Assembly (NCBI GenBank): GCA_029204225.1
Contig: CM055111.1
Span: 21,715,805-21,779,804 of the forward strand
Reading direction: 5' to 3'
DNA length: 64,000 nucleotides
From: Diphasiastrum complanatum
Taxonomy: Eukaryota > Streptophyta > Lycopodiopsida > Lycopodiales > Lycopodiaceae
The notes beneath the pieces were generated by a model. That model saw nothing but the letters and a program-made list of their open reading frames with translations, was not told the DNA's origin and ran no database searches. A program made the position numbers and the translations under genes. Positions 21,960 to 32,265 of the stretch are shown here, in pieces; position 1 is the stretch's first letter; each line of letters starts with the position of its first letter.

Positions 21960-22618
21960 TTACATGACCTGGCCTAAGCCAAGTTTGGCTCTAAAAGTTT
22001 CACACTTTTCTTTACTTAAAGCTTTTGTAATTATATCAGCAACTTGTAACAACGTAGAACAATGTTCAATACTTATGTCTTCAGATTGTAATTTTTCATG
22101 CACAAAGTGATATTTTACTTCAATATGTTTTGTCCTTGCGTGAAAGATTGGATTTTTAGCCAATTGTATTCCACTTTGACTGTCACAGAAAATAACAGTG
22201 GGATTTACTTGTCTCATGCCAATCTGACATAACAACTTACCTAGCCAAATAGCTTCCTGGGTAGCAGAACTCAACGCTTTATATTCGGCTTTTGTGGAAG
22301 AAAGAGAAATATTATCTTGCTTCTTGCTAGACCATGAAAAACAACTGCTACCAAAATTGAAGGTAGAACCTGTTGTTGACTTTCTATCATCTATACTTCA
22401 TGCCCAATCAGCGTCAACATAACCTTGCAACTTAGGTAAAACAATTTGTCTTTTGTAGATTAGACCAAGGTTCGGTGTACCTTTCACATACCTTAAAATC
22501 CTTTTTGCAGCTTGCCAATGGTCCATAGTGGGTGATGACATGAATTGGCTAATCAAACTTACAGCATAGCAGATATGAGGACATGTAGTCGTAAGATATA
22601 TCAAACTTCCAAATAGGA
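21960..22618 (-). pseudogene. Copia RNase H and RT C-terminus, second lineage
   Basis: On the minus strand from 22604: IYLTTTCPHICYAVSLISQF and RILRYVKGTPNLGLIYKR, then YVDADWA, a stop, DRKSTTGSTFNFGS, FSWSSKKQ, ISLSSTKAEYKALSSATQEAIW, FCDSQSGIQLAKNPIFHART and ADIITKALSKEK. These are the RNase H motifs of a copia lineage distinct from the intact element. The reading frame has one stop at the first catalytic region. The remainder of pol is missing, replaced at about 22620 by the gypsy-like block. Confidence 0.85.
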
Positions 22619-22624
22619 AAATAT

Positions 22625-24846
22625 ATTCAAATCACTAATCTTAAGATCCATTTGGATCTGAGATATCAGACAAAACAACAAAAATCGATCAAATCTGCCA
22701 GATTTTGGTCAAAAGGAGGCAAAAATCGTCATCAGAGCTCATAACTTTTGCCCTATTTCAAGAAACCTTCGTTGAGTTTCAGACACCTTCATTTTTTATC
22801 ACTAAACCTTCAGTTTGAAGGGTGAAGATTATTTCCCAGCAGATTTCTAGAAACATCAGAAAAACCGTCGAAAAACATCGAAAAATCATCAGAACCCTAA
22901 AAATACAGAAAAAGAATCTTTGTCCGATTCACTGTGCATAGGTGTGATTCAATTCTATCTACTGCCAGGTTTAGGGAGAAGAATAATACCAAATATAGAA
23001 GGGTTTTCAGAAGATCAGTTGTCATATTGCCATATTTTTGCCACAAAAGTCAATTTTTTGCAAAAAAATTTGCAAAAATACTAGTATTACTCTTGATCCT
23101 TCGCCAAAACCTTCGTCGAGTTTCCAAAACATTCTATTTATAGTAAACTACTATTTTTGAGTTCGGCGAAGATTCTTCTTGTCCAGATTGTAGAAAATCT
23201 TGATTTTTACCCTCGTCAAACTACAAAAACTGTATTTTCTTGTGTCAGAAACCTTCATCCGGTTTCCCATTGTTTTATCTGTGTCAGATCTTGCATCTGA
23301 GAGGTCGGTGAAGGTTATTTCCATAGAAATTGACAAAAGATTTGATCAGAGATTTTTTTTTCAAAATAGCATTGTTGAACCTTCGTCGAGCCAATCTTCA
23401 CTTAGGGAACCTTCACCATTACTATTTTTAAGTTTTGATTTTCCAGATCAAGTCTCTATCAAAATTTAGGTCAAATCTAGTACATTCTGATTTGGATTCT
23501 AAGAAATTTTTCATTTTTTGAGAAGTATCAATCGATTGAATTTCAAAATCATTTTCACGATATAGAGTCAGATTCTTGAAAGTATAATAGATCTAGCAGA
23601 TTTGATCTGAGAAAGTTTTGATTGAAAAATCTAGATCCACTTTCATTGTCTGCTTGATTTGAATTTGTAAAAATGGCTGTCTTTGGACCTGCTCCTGGAA
23701 GTGCTCCTCAGGAAGTCAATCCAATTATTGTTAGAAGAGCACCCCGTTTGGATCTACCCAAATATAATGGATTAACATATCCAGTTAGATTTCTTCAGAT
23801 CTATGCTGAATCCTGTGAAGTCTATGGAGAGAGTTTTTCCCCAAGATAAACTTAAGTTGTTTCCTATGGCCTTAACAGGCGCAACACAAGATTGATACTA
23901 TAATCAAGATGAAACTGAGCGTACAGATTGGGAGGCTGTTAAAAGAGCCCTTATCACACGATTCAAACCTCAAAAGTTTATGGAAGACCCTTTACTACTT
24001 TTAAGTAAAATTAAAATGGGAAAGCGGAAAATGATTCGAGATTACATTGAAAGGGTGAAACACCTCAGATCTGAGTGCAAACCTGAGCTGATTAACAAAA
24101 ATGCCATGATTATGTGATTTTTGTCAGGTCTACCTAAACGGATAAGACGTGAGCTGAAACGCCATAATGAGTATGCATCTTGCAGAATGGATGTTAGAGT
24201 TAGATGTGGATCTTCCATTCATGCTGAAATCTGAACTATACTATCGCTCTCATGGGAACGAATCTACACGTGACAACTAACTTCGTCTCCTTGATGCTAG
24301 ATTGACTAGATCTTGGTTTGAGATTAGGCAGGGAAAGAAACCCACTACACGAAGGTTCTTTTGCTGTATTTCTTAGGTTTTTGATGGTTTTTTGGTGTTT
24401 TCTGATGGTTTTGCAAATCTGCTTGGAATTAAACTTTGCCCTTCAATCTGAAGGTTCTGTGAATGAAACCAAAGCTTCCTGAAAGTTGGCAAACATTTTT
24501 TAGTAAGAGGTTAAAATGTTATTAGATCCGATGACGATTTCGTCTCCGTTTTGCTCAAATATGACAGAAATCACCAATTTTTGTTGTTTTCTCTGATTTC
24601 TCAAATCCAAATGGATCTTAAGAATGGTGATCTGAATAGCTTTCCTTGCTCAACAATCAGATTAGATTTTAAACAAGATTATCCACTCAAATCAAGCAAA
24701 ATCCCTTTCTCTCTCACAAAAAACATAAGAATTAGAAAATCCAACAATAATCAATCATCGGGTTGGACTTACAGACGCAGGGTGCCAAATCCCTCTCACT
24801 TACTAACTAGGGTTAGAGTTGCCTCGATATCCGCAAACCCTCCAAC
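22625..24846 (+). pseudogene. Gypsy-like leader and gag block, copy B
   Basis: Leader of about 1 kb rich in ACCTTCG motifs, then a gag ORF starting ATG at 23673 (MAVFGPAPGSAPQEVNP). It stops at 23846 and resumes after a frame change: KLKLFPMALTGATQD, DWEAVKRALITRFK, KMGKRKMIRDYIERVKHLRS, FLSGLPKRIRREL. This is the Retrotrans_gag pattern of Ty3/gypsy elements. No gypsy pol follows. The ends of the block (about 22630-22925 and 24345-24640) are imperfect inverted repeats of one another. The 24846 end is fused to copia integrase at the same junction as at 6475. Confidence 0.7.
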
Positions 24847-25500
24847 AGAGGCCAAATGTCAACTTTCTTAAAACTTTTGGATGTACTTGCTATGTCAATA
24901 TAACTCTTGATGATAGGACAAAGGAGGATCCATCTTCAAGGAAAGGTATATGTGTTGGATATGGTGAGGTGAGTAAAGCCTACAAGGTTTATATTCCTAC
25001 TGCTAATAAGGTGATTATTGGTAGAGATGTTTTTTTTTATGAGGGGAATTTTCCAAAGGTGTCTTCAAGTGATGATGGTGTGGATGGATCTAACAATCTT
25101 CATGTTGTTGTGATGGATCCTACTTTAGATGGTGATGATGAAGGACCTTCATCAAGTCAAAAGCCAAGGAGAACATCAAGGGAAAGACAAACGCCTTCAA
25201 GGCCCACATATGATGAGAAATGTAAGCAAGTTGTTGGAGGTACACACTTTGTTGTCCTATTTTCTTTTGATGAACCTACTTGTGTAGATGAAGCAAGGAA
25301 CAAAGAGCAGTAGATCCAAGCAATAGATCTTGAGTATCAAGCCCTTATGAAGAATGGAACATGGAGATTGGTGGAGTCACCTAAGGACAAGAAAGCTATT
25401 GGATGTAAATGGATATTCAAGGTGAAGACAATCAATAAGGTTGGTGGCAAAAGGATATGCTCAAGAACATGGTATTGACTATGACGAAACCTTTGCACCT
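24847..25500 (+). pseudogene. Copia integrase C-terminus to RT start
   Basis: Plus-strand copy of the reversed segment at 6475-5820: VNFLKTFGCTCYVNI, SSRKGICVGYGEVSKAYKVY, hinge SSSQKPRRTSRERQ, and after a stop at 25311 IQAIDLEYQALMKNGTWR and GCKWIFKVKT. It ends near 25500 (EDETFAPV region) at a junction with the minus-strand gag. Confidence 0.8.
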
Positions 25501-25797
25501 GTGGGATTCAAAACGCTTCTTCAAAAAATCCTAAGCTTCCAAAGATGATGTGCAGTTACCAACTTCTTTGAGAAGCTCTTTGGTAACATTCATCTTTATC
25601 ATGTGTAGAGCCTTCTTGGCCCTCTTGTCATACCTCACTTGATCTTGTTGTGTTGTTGGTCTCTCCTCCAAACCTACAACAATATCCAAAACATCATTCA
25701 TCTCAAGAAGTGACTCCATCCTCACTTTCCACAGTGAATAGTTACTTGAGGTAAGCCTATCATTGGCTTCCAACATGACTCCAATTGAGGTTGCCAT
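25501..25797 (-). pseudogene. Copia gag N-terminal fragment
   Basis: Minus strand, 88 codons from ATG at 25797: MATSIGVMLEANDRLTSSNY, WKVRMESLLEMNDVLDIV, RYDKRAKKALHMIKMNVT. It is closely related to the gag of the intact element but clearly a different copy. It ends after SSLEA at the junction with the plus-strand integrase piece. The leader, primer site and 5' LTR of this older element lie at 25798-26153 and 32015-32911, split by the younger insertion. Confidence 0.85.
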
Positions 25798-26153
25798 GTA
25801 GCAATGACCTGATCTTCTTTTTCAACCTATTTCAATGCACAAAGCACTCCTTTGAACAACAACAAATGCTTTCAAAAGGAATCACCAAGATTTTAAACTA
25901 TCTCAAAAATTCTCTTCTAGCACTTATACCAAGCAAATCAACACATAGAATCATGGAATCTTGATCAACCTATGATCTATTCTCAATCTAATGACTTTTG
26001 CCACTTCCTAAGATTGAAACACACTCAAATGAAGTCCAACAAACTCACTATCTAGAGATCCAATCAAAATTAAGTCTTTTACAAAATAACAAAAGATTGA
26101 TTATTTCAAATCTACATGCAAATGTTGAAAATTTGATTATGCAATCTATTAGC
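25798..26153 (-). other. Leader of the older minus-strand copia, gag-proximal part
   Basis: Non-coding; it continues at 32015 across the inserted element. The last five bases (TTAGC, 26149-26153) are the target site duplication. Confidence 0.7.
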
Positions 26154-26806
26154 TGTGAAAAATTGTCAACTAGTAGTATTTTCCTAACTTGAGATTTTGT
26201 AGGCCTATGGCCAAATAAAAGTTAGAGATAGGTTCATACATGTATGTAGAGGCCCAAAGTATGTGTACACTACTTTTGAGGTCACATTAATTAGAGGAGG
26301 TCGAGTGTGGAGCTCTTCTATTGGCTCATAATTTGGTGCATTCCTATTTGACCAAATTTCTAGGTAGATGGGTGAATCCTATTGGACCCCAATTTTAGCC
26401 TATCATAAGACAAGTGGCCAAGAGGCACTATGGCTGCTATAAATAGCCATCTCCACGAGTATGTACACATCTCATTTTCATTCTATTGAATGAATGTTAT
26501 GCTCTTTGAAGGTCCATCTTCTTCTCTCTCACTTTTTTGTTCATATCTTGCATTCTAGCCACTAGAATTGTGATTTCTTTGTTGCTATGGCTTCACACGT
26601 GTGAAATGCAGGTTGTAGGCTCTGAAGTACGGACAGGGACAGCAAGTTTCTGTTTGTGGAAGCTTATGATCAGATTTTGATGTTTAGTTGATGTTTAGTA
26701 TGCTTAACATCACAATTTCTATCATTTTTTCAATCTAGATGTGCATAACTTCCATGGCCAAGATCTTTATGAAACTTTAGCATCTTTTGGATCTGAGTTT
26801 TTCACA
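26154..26806 (+). repeat. 5' LTR of the intact copia
   Basis: CTATAAATAG (TATA box) at 26437-26446 puts the transcription start near 26470. A perfect 14-bp palindrome TTCACACGTGTGAA is at 26592-26605. U3 contains a TGTGTACACTAC-type stretch near 26271. Terminal repeat TGTGAAAAA/TTTTTCACA. Confidence 0.97.
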
Positions 26807-26818
26807 TGGTATCAGAGC
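26807..26818 (+). other. Primer-binding site
   Basis: TGGTATCAGAGC immediately after the LTR, complementary to the 3' end of plant initiator Met tRNA. Confidence 0.92.
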
Positions 26819-27415
26819 ATTAGGCGGCCAAATGTGCAGGTTTTGCCAGATTTAGAAGAGATTTGTGGGCGAGTTTGCTTTTGTAGCATTCCAATCAAGT
26901 TTCTAGCTAAAAATCTTGTTGATTTATGTGTAGAAATTGGATCTTTGTGATCAAAACATCATTTGTATGCATTTCAATTGAAGTAGGGCGAATTCCCTCT
27001 GTACTTATCAGAATAAGGAGACAAAATTTGTTTTGGAAAGAGGGAGATGCAAGATCCAACAAGATCCTATTAGTTTTCCATTCTAGCATATAGTTTTTTG
27101 ATTCAATTTCTTGCTTCTTCATGTCAAAAACTTCAAAATTGATGTAACCCTCTGATTTTCAGTTTGCTGAATGATTCAAGAGTGTATTTCAATCTTAGGA
27201 GTGAGGGAAAAGCAAGTATATTGAGGTTTGGTCTTGGTTTGATCAAGAAATCATAAAACTAGTGGCTAAAATTGAGGAAAAAGTGAGGAAAAGAGAGAAA
27301 AAGTAAGGTTTTAGGTTCCAAATCTTTGTGATTTCTTCTTGTGTTTCATTTGTTGATTCAAGAGAGTGCTTAGTGCATTGGAACAGGTCAAAGATCAGAG
27401 ATCAATCATTGCAAC
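26819..27415 (+). other. Untranslated leader of the intact copia
   Basis: 597 bp between primer site and gag start, no conserved ORF. Expected to hold packaging and dimerisation signals, which I cannot identify. Confidence 0.7.
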
Positions 27416-30400
27416 ATGGCTACAAATGGAGGCTACATGTTGGAAAGCAATGATAGGCTTACCTCCCTCAACTATTCTACTTGGAAAGTAAGGATGGAGT
27501 CTTTGCTTGAGATGAATGAGTTGATGGATATTGTTGTAGGTGTGGAGGAGAGACCTTTGGCACCTCAAGAACAATTGAGGTATGACAAGAGGGCAAAGAA
27601 AGCCCTTCACATGATCAAGATGAATGTGACAAATGAGCTTATCAAAGAGGTTGGTAAGTGCACATCATCTAGTGAAGCTTGGGAAGCCTTGAAGAAGGTT
27701 TATGAATCCAAGTCTACTTCTAGAGTGTTGACTTTAAGAAGGCAAATCTTTTCTTGTATGCAAAAGAAGAGTGAGAATGGACATGCTTTTGTTTTGAGAG
27801 TTAAAGCATTGAATGATGAGTTAGCATGCATTAATGATGGCATAAATAATGAGGAGCTTGTTCAAGTGATTCTCAATGGCTTGTTGGATGATCATGCTAA
27901 TCTTGTTCAAAGTTATGCTATCCAAAAATGTTTACCAAGTGTTGGAGACTTGCAAGAGGTCTTGTTGGCTGAAGAATTCAGGTTGCAAGCAAGAGTGGGA
28001 GCATCTTCTACATCTCAAGGAGGAGAAGAGGAGGCAATGTTCTCTAAAGGCAAGTTCAAGGGCAAAGGTAAAAGCAATTGGTCTAAAGGGCAAGACCAAG
28101 GTGAGCACTCTACTTTTGGCAAAAAGAAGGATAGATCTAAGCTAAAATGTTTCTATTGTGGAGTCAAAGGGCATTTTGCTAGTGATTGTTTTAAGAAAAA
28201 GAGGGATCAAGGGGAAAAGCAAACCAATCTAACTATTGATGAGGGTGGGGATGAGCTTCTTTCAAATGATGCTTTTGTTATGTCATCTTGCTTGTTGGCT
28301 AATCATGGAGACATTGATCCTTGGTGGATTGATAGTGGAGCCACTTCTCATATGACATATCATAAAGAGTATTTTTCATCTTTAATGGCATTTGATGGTG
28401 ATAGGAAGGTAATCTATACCGCAAATGATGGTGAGTGTGCAATCAAGGGGATTGGCACAATTCCTATTTCACTTTCTACAAATAGGAATATAGAATTGAA
28501 AGATGTTTTGCTCATTCCATCCATTACCAAGAACTTACTTAGTGTAAGCCAAATGCTTGACAAAGGATTCAAAGTTGAGTTTGATGGTGATGCTTGCTTG
28601 ATCAAAAAGGGGTGTAGTATCATTGCAAAAGGGAAAAGGCAAGGGAAATTGTTCAAGCTTGATGCATGTGTTGTTGCTAACCAAGTTGGATGCATGGCAA
28701 ATGAACAAATGTCAATTCAAGAGGTATGGCATAAAAGGATGGGACATCTCAACTACAAGGCCTTGGAGGTAATAGCCAAAAAGGAGGTAGTAAGGGGACT
28801 TCCCAAGTCTCTTACTTGCTTGAATCATGTTTGTGAAGAATGTGCTTTGTCTAAATCACATAGATTGCCATATACTAGATCTATATCTAGATCTAAGATG
28901 CCTTTTTCTCTCTTGCATTCGGATATTCATGGTGTTACTACAATTAGCAATGGAGGTGCTAAGATGTATGTAACTTTCATTGATGATTTTAGTAGATTTT
29001 GTTGGGTTTATCTACTAAAGAGCAAGGATGAGGTGTTTGATGTGTTTGTCAAGTTCAAAGTTGCTATTGAGACTCAATTTACAACCAAAATCAAATGCTT
29101 GAGGAGCGACAATGGTGGTGAATACATTTCTAACAAATTCAAAGCCTTTTGCGATGAGCATGGGATCAAGAGGGAGTACACATGTCCAAGAACACCACAA
29201 CAAAATGGAGTGGCCGAGAGGAAGAATAGAACCTTGTGTGAGAGTGCAAAGGCAATGAGATTGAATGCTAATCTTCCTAAACCTTTTTGGAGTGATGCTT
29301 TGTTGTGTGCAAATTTCCTATGCAATAGATGGCCAAGTGTTGTATTGGAAGGAAAAACCCCTTTTGAAGCTTTGTTTGGTACGAAGCCTAATGTCAAGTT
29401 TCTAAGAACTTTTGGATGCATTTGCTACTTCAACATTACTCTTGATGATAGAACTAAGGAGGATCCATCTTCAAGAAAGGGCATTTTTGTTGGTTATAGT
29501 GAAGTAAGCAAAGCATATAGGATTTATGTTCCTTCAATCAAGAAAGTGTTCACAAGTAGGGATGTCATTTTTGATGAAAGTAACATTCCAAAAGTTGTTT
29601 CAAGTGATGATGGTGTTGTTGCAACTAATGTGCTTGATGACAATGGAGTTGATGACACATTGGATGTGGATGTTGAAGAAGCCTCTTCAAGTCAAATTCC
29701 AAGGAGAACTCCAAGGCATAAAGTGAAACCCTCAAGGCTCACTTATGATGACAAAGGTAAGCAAGTGGTGGATGGATCCAACTATGCTTTCCTAACTTCT
29801 TTTGATGTACCTTCATGTGTAGATGAAGCAAGGCAAAAAGAGGAATGGATCCAAGCAATGGATCTTGAGTTTGAAGCACTTATGAAGAACAACACATGGA
29901 GATTGGTGGAGCTTCCAAAGGGCAAAAGTGCAATTGGATGCAAATGGATCTTCAAGGTAAAGACAAATCAAGATGGATCTATCAACAAGTTGAAGGCAAG
30001 GTTGGTGGCTAAAGGTTATGCTCAAGAGCATGGCATTGACTATGAGGAAACCTTTGCACCCGTGGCAAAGATGGTGAGCATAAGAGTAATCATTTCCCTT
30101 GCAACTCTTTATGGATGGGATCTTTGGCAATTAGACATTTCTAATGCTTTCTTGAATGGTGATCTTGAAGAGGAAGTCTACATGGAGCAACCCGAGAGCT
30201 ATGTTTCTCATAGCAAGCCTAATCATGTGTGTTTTCTACAAAAAAGTTTGTATGGTCTTAAGCAAGCACCAAGGAGTTGGTATGCTAGGCTTAACTCTTT
30301 TCTACTTTCTCAAAACTTCACTATGAGTGAGTATGATCATTCACTTTACTTTAGAATTAGTGCTAATGATGTTACAATCCTTCTAATTTATGTGGATGAC

Positions 30401-31366
30401 ATTATTTTAAGTGGAGGGAACAAGGAAGATATAGAAGATATCAAGAAAGCACTAAAAAAGGAATTTGAAGTGCATGATCTTGGTCTTTTGAGCTATATCT
30501 TAGGAATAGAAGTAATTAGAACTTCTCAAATCACTTTTATTTCACAAGAGAAGTATGCTATTTCTATTCTCAATAGATTTCATATGGTAGATGCAAATCC
30601 TATTGATACACCTATGGAATCACATGTAAAGCTAACTATAAGAGGTAATGAAAGATCCTTCGAGGACATTACTCTCTATAGGAAGCTAATAGGTTCTCTT
30701 ATATATCTAACCATCACAAGACCTGATTTATCTTATTGTGTTGGTAGATTAAGCCAATTCATGCAAGATCCTAGCATAGAACATTGGAAACTAGGAAAGA
30801 GGATCTTGAGATACATCTCGGGAACAAAAGATTTTGGCATTGTTTATAGAGGCTCATCACCTAACTTATTTGGTTTTTCAGATTCAGATTTTGCAGGAGA
30901 CCTTATGGATAGAAAATCCATAAATGCACATGCTATTTTCATAGGTGATGGAGCTATCTCATGGATGTCGAAGAAACAAGCAACTATATCACTTTCTTCT
31001 AGTGAGGCCGAGTACAAAGCTTTGACATCATGCACAAAGGAGATGGTGTGGATCAAGAGGATGATTATGGAGCTTCATTTGCTGGATTTTTCAGAGAGTC
31101 CAATCATCTTTTGTGACAACCTTTCAGCCCAAAGTCTAGCAAGCAATCCGGTTTTCCATGCAAGGAGCAAACATATCGAGGTGGCTTACCATTTTGTGAG
31201 AGAACAAGTGTTGGCAAAAGAGATCAAGCTTGAACATGTCCCATCAAAGGAATGTGTGGCTGATATCTTTACCAAAGCATTGGGAAAGGACTTATTTTTC
31301 AAGCATAGAACAAGTCTTGGTGTACTTTCTAAATCTATGCTAAAACTAGTTGAAGAGGGAGTGTGA
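27416..31366 (+). CDS. Gag-Pol polyprotein of Ty1/copia retrotransposon
   Basis: A single ORF of 1316 codons from ATG at 27416. Gag occupies about residues 1-200 (KALHMIKMNV, EAWEALKKVYESKS). A CCHC zinc knuckle lies at C245, C248, H253, C258. The aspartic protease has DSGATSHM at 306-313. Integrase shows H439/H444/C473/C476 and the catalytic triad D503, D565, E601, a proper DD35E. RT (about 825-1070) has YVDD at 992-995. RNase H has D1156/D1158, E1197, D1234, and the tail KALGKD to KLVEEGV. All catalytic residues are present and no frameshift or stop interrupts it. Copia-type domain order (integrase before RT) is clear. Like other single-ORF copias it probably needs some means of making excess Gag; none is visible. 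The likely active state is inferred from intactness and LTR identity. Confidence 0.97.
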   Translation: MATNGGYMLESNDRLTSLNYSTWKVRMESLLEMNELMDIVVGVEERPLAPQEQLRYDKRAKKALHMIKMNVTNELIKEVGKCTSSSEAWEALKKVYESKSTSRVLTLRRQIFSCMQKKSENGHAFVLRVKALNDELACINDGINNEELVQVILNGLLDDHANLVQSYAIQKCLPSVGDLQEVLLAEEFRLQARVGASSTSQGGEEEAMFSKGKFKGKGKSNWSKGQDQGEHSTFGKKKDRSKLKCFYCGVKGHFASDCFKKKRDQGEKQTNLTIDEGGDELLSNDAFVMSSCLLANHGDIDPWWIDSGATSHMTYHKEYFSSLMAFDGDRKVIYTANDGECAIKGIGTIPISLSTNRNIELKDVLLIPSITKNLLSVSQMLDKGFKVEFDGDACLIKKGCSIIAKGKRQGKLFKLDACVVANQVGCMANEQMSIQEVWHKRMGHLNYKALEVIAKKEVVRGLPKSLTCLNHVCEECALSKSHRLPYTRSISRSKMPFSLLHSDIHGVTTISNGGAKMYVTFIDDFSRFCWVYLLKSKDEVFDVFVKFKVAIETQFTTKIKCLRSDNGGEYISNKFKAFCDEHGIKREYTCPRTPQQNGVAERKNRTLCESAKAMRLNANLPKPFWSDALLCANFLCNRWPSVVLEGKTPFEALFGTKPNVKFLRTFGCICYFNITLDDRTKEDPSSRKGIFVGYSEVSKAYRIYVPSIKKVFTSRDVIFDESNIPKVVSSDDGVVATNVLDDNGVDDTLDVDVEEASSSQIPRRTPRHKVKPSRLTYDDKGKQVVDGSNYAFLTSFDVPSCVDEARQKEEWIQAMDLEFEALMKNNTWRLVELPKGKSAIGCKWIFKVKTNQDGSINKLKARLVAKGYAQEHGIDYEETFAPVAKMVSIRVIISLATLYGWDLWQLDISNAFLNGDLEEEVYMEQPESYVSHSKPNHVCFLQKSLYGLKQAPRSWYARLNSFLLSQNFTMSEYDHSLYFRISANDVTILLIYVDDIILSGGNKEDIEDIKKALKKEFEVHDLGLLSYILGIEVIRTSQITFISQEKYAISILNRFHMVDANPIDTPMESHVKLTIRGNERSFEDITLYRKLIGSLIYLTITRPDLSYCVGRLSQFMQDPSIEHWKLGKRILRYISGTKDFGIVYRGSSPNLFGFSDSDFAGDLMDRKSINAHAIFIGDGAISWMSKKQATISLSSSEAEYKALTSCTKEMVWIKRMIMELHLLDFSESPIIFCDNLSAQSLASNPVFHARSKHIEVAYHFVREQVLAKEIKLEHVPSKECVADIFTKALGKDLFFKHRTSLGVLSKSMLKLVEEGV
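31352..31361 (+). other. Polypurine tract
   Basis: GAAGAGGGAG directly before the 3' LTR and overlapping the last codons of pol (VEEGV). It primes plus-strand DNA synthesis in this class of element. Confidence 0.85.
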
Positions 31367-32014
31367 AAAATTGTCAACTAGTAGTATTTTCCTAACTTGA
31401 GATTTTGTAGGCCTATGGCCAAATAAAAGTTAGAGATAGGTTCATACATGTATGTAGAGGCCCAAAGTATGTGTACACTACTTTTGAGGTCACATTAATT
31501 AGAGGAGGTCGAGTGTGGAGCTCTTCTATTGGCTCATAATTTGGTGCATTCCTATTTGACCAAATTTCTAGGTAGATGGGTGAATCCTATTGGACCCCAA
31601 TTTTAGCCTATCATAAGACAAGTGGCCAAGAGGCACTATGGCTGCTATAAATAGCCATCTCCACGAGTATGTACACATCTCATTTTCATTCTATTGAATG
31701 AATGTTATGCTCTTTGAAGGTCCATCTTCTTCTCTCTCACTTTTTTGTTCATATCTTGCATTCTAGCCACTAGAATTGTGATTTCTTTGTTGCTATGGCT
31801 TCACACGTGTGAAATGCAGGTTGTAGGCTCTGAAGTACGGACAGGGACAGCAAGTTTCTGTTTGTGGAAGCTTATGATCAGATTTTGATGTTTAGTTGAT
31901 GTTTAGTATGCTTAACATCACAATTTCTATCATTTTTTCAATCTAGATGTGCATAACTTCCATGGCCAAGATCTTTATGAAACTTTAGCATCTTTTGGAT
32001 CTGAGTTTTTCACA
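31362..32014 (+). repeat. 3' LTR of the intact copia
   Basis: Same sequence as 26154-26806 by eye. TATA box at 31645-31654; palindrome at 31800-31813. Followed by TTAGC. Confidence 0.97.
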
Positions 32015-32253
32015 TTAGCCACCACTTAGGCTGATCTAATGATCCAAAAATCTGCCAAATCCAGTACGTGAAATCAAAAATCGGAATTGATCAAGTTTAT
32101 AGAACTATATAGGGTTTTGATCTACAAAAGATCCAATTTACAAAAGCAAAAAACTCGATTTTGGTGTAGAATCCCCTCTAGCATGCTCTAGACTTGATAT
32201 CTTTATCAAATCATTGATAGATCTGATTTCCTCCTTCATAACCTGAAACACAA
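32015..32253 (-). other. Leader of the older minus-strand copia, LTR-proximal part
   Basis: Continuation of 25798-26153; on the minus strand it follows the primer site at 32265-32254. Confidence 0.7.
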
Positions 32254-32265
32254 GCTTTGATACCA
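32254..32265 (-). other. Primer-binding site of the older copia
   Basis: Minus strand TGGTATCAAAGC, one base from the consensus, immediately after an LTR ending CTTTCACA. Confidence 0.8.

Larger units (their letters stand above)
26154..32014 (+). mobile_element. Complete Ty1/copia retrotransposon, 5861 bp, TTAGC target duplication
   Basis: Full-length element. LTRs 26154-26806 and 31362-32014 have equal length (653 bp) and look identical by eye, both bounded by TGTGAAAAA...TTTTTCACA. TTAGC occurs at 26149-26153 and again at 32015-32019. Primer site TGGTATCAGAGC is at 26807-26818, one gag-pol ORF at 27416-31366, and polypurine tract GAAGAGGGAG at 31352-31361. The pol stop codon (TGA at 31364-31366) lies in the first bases of the 3' LTR. 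Identical LTRs imply a very recent insertion and the coding capacity appears complete, so it may be able to transpose. It lies in the leader of an older copia in the opposite orientation. Confidence 0.97.

Noticed and set aside
24551-24871. 106-codon ORF also present at 6773-6462
   Set aside because: Lies in the terminal repeat of the gypsy-like block; shared because the block is duplicated, and no domain is recognisable.
27876-31377. Other-frame ORFs across gag-pol, both strands
   Set aside because: Shadows of the 1316-codon gag-pol frame.
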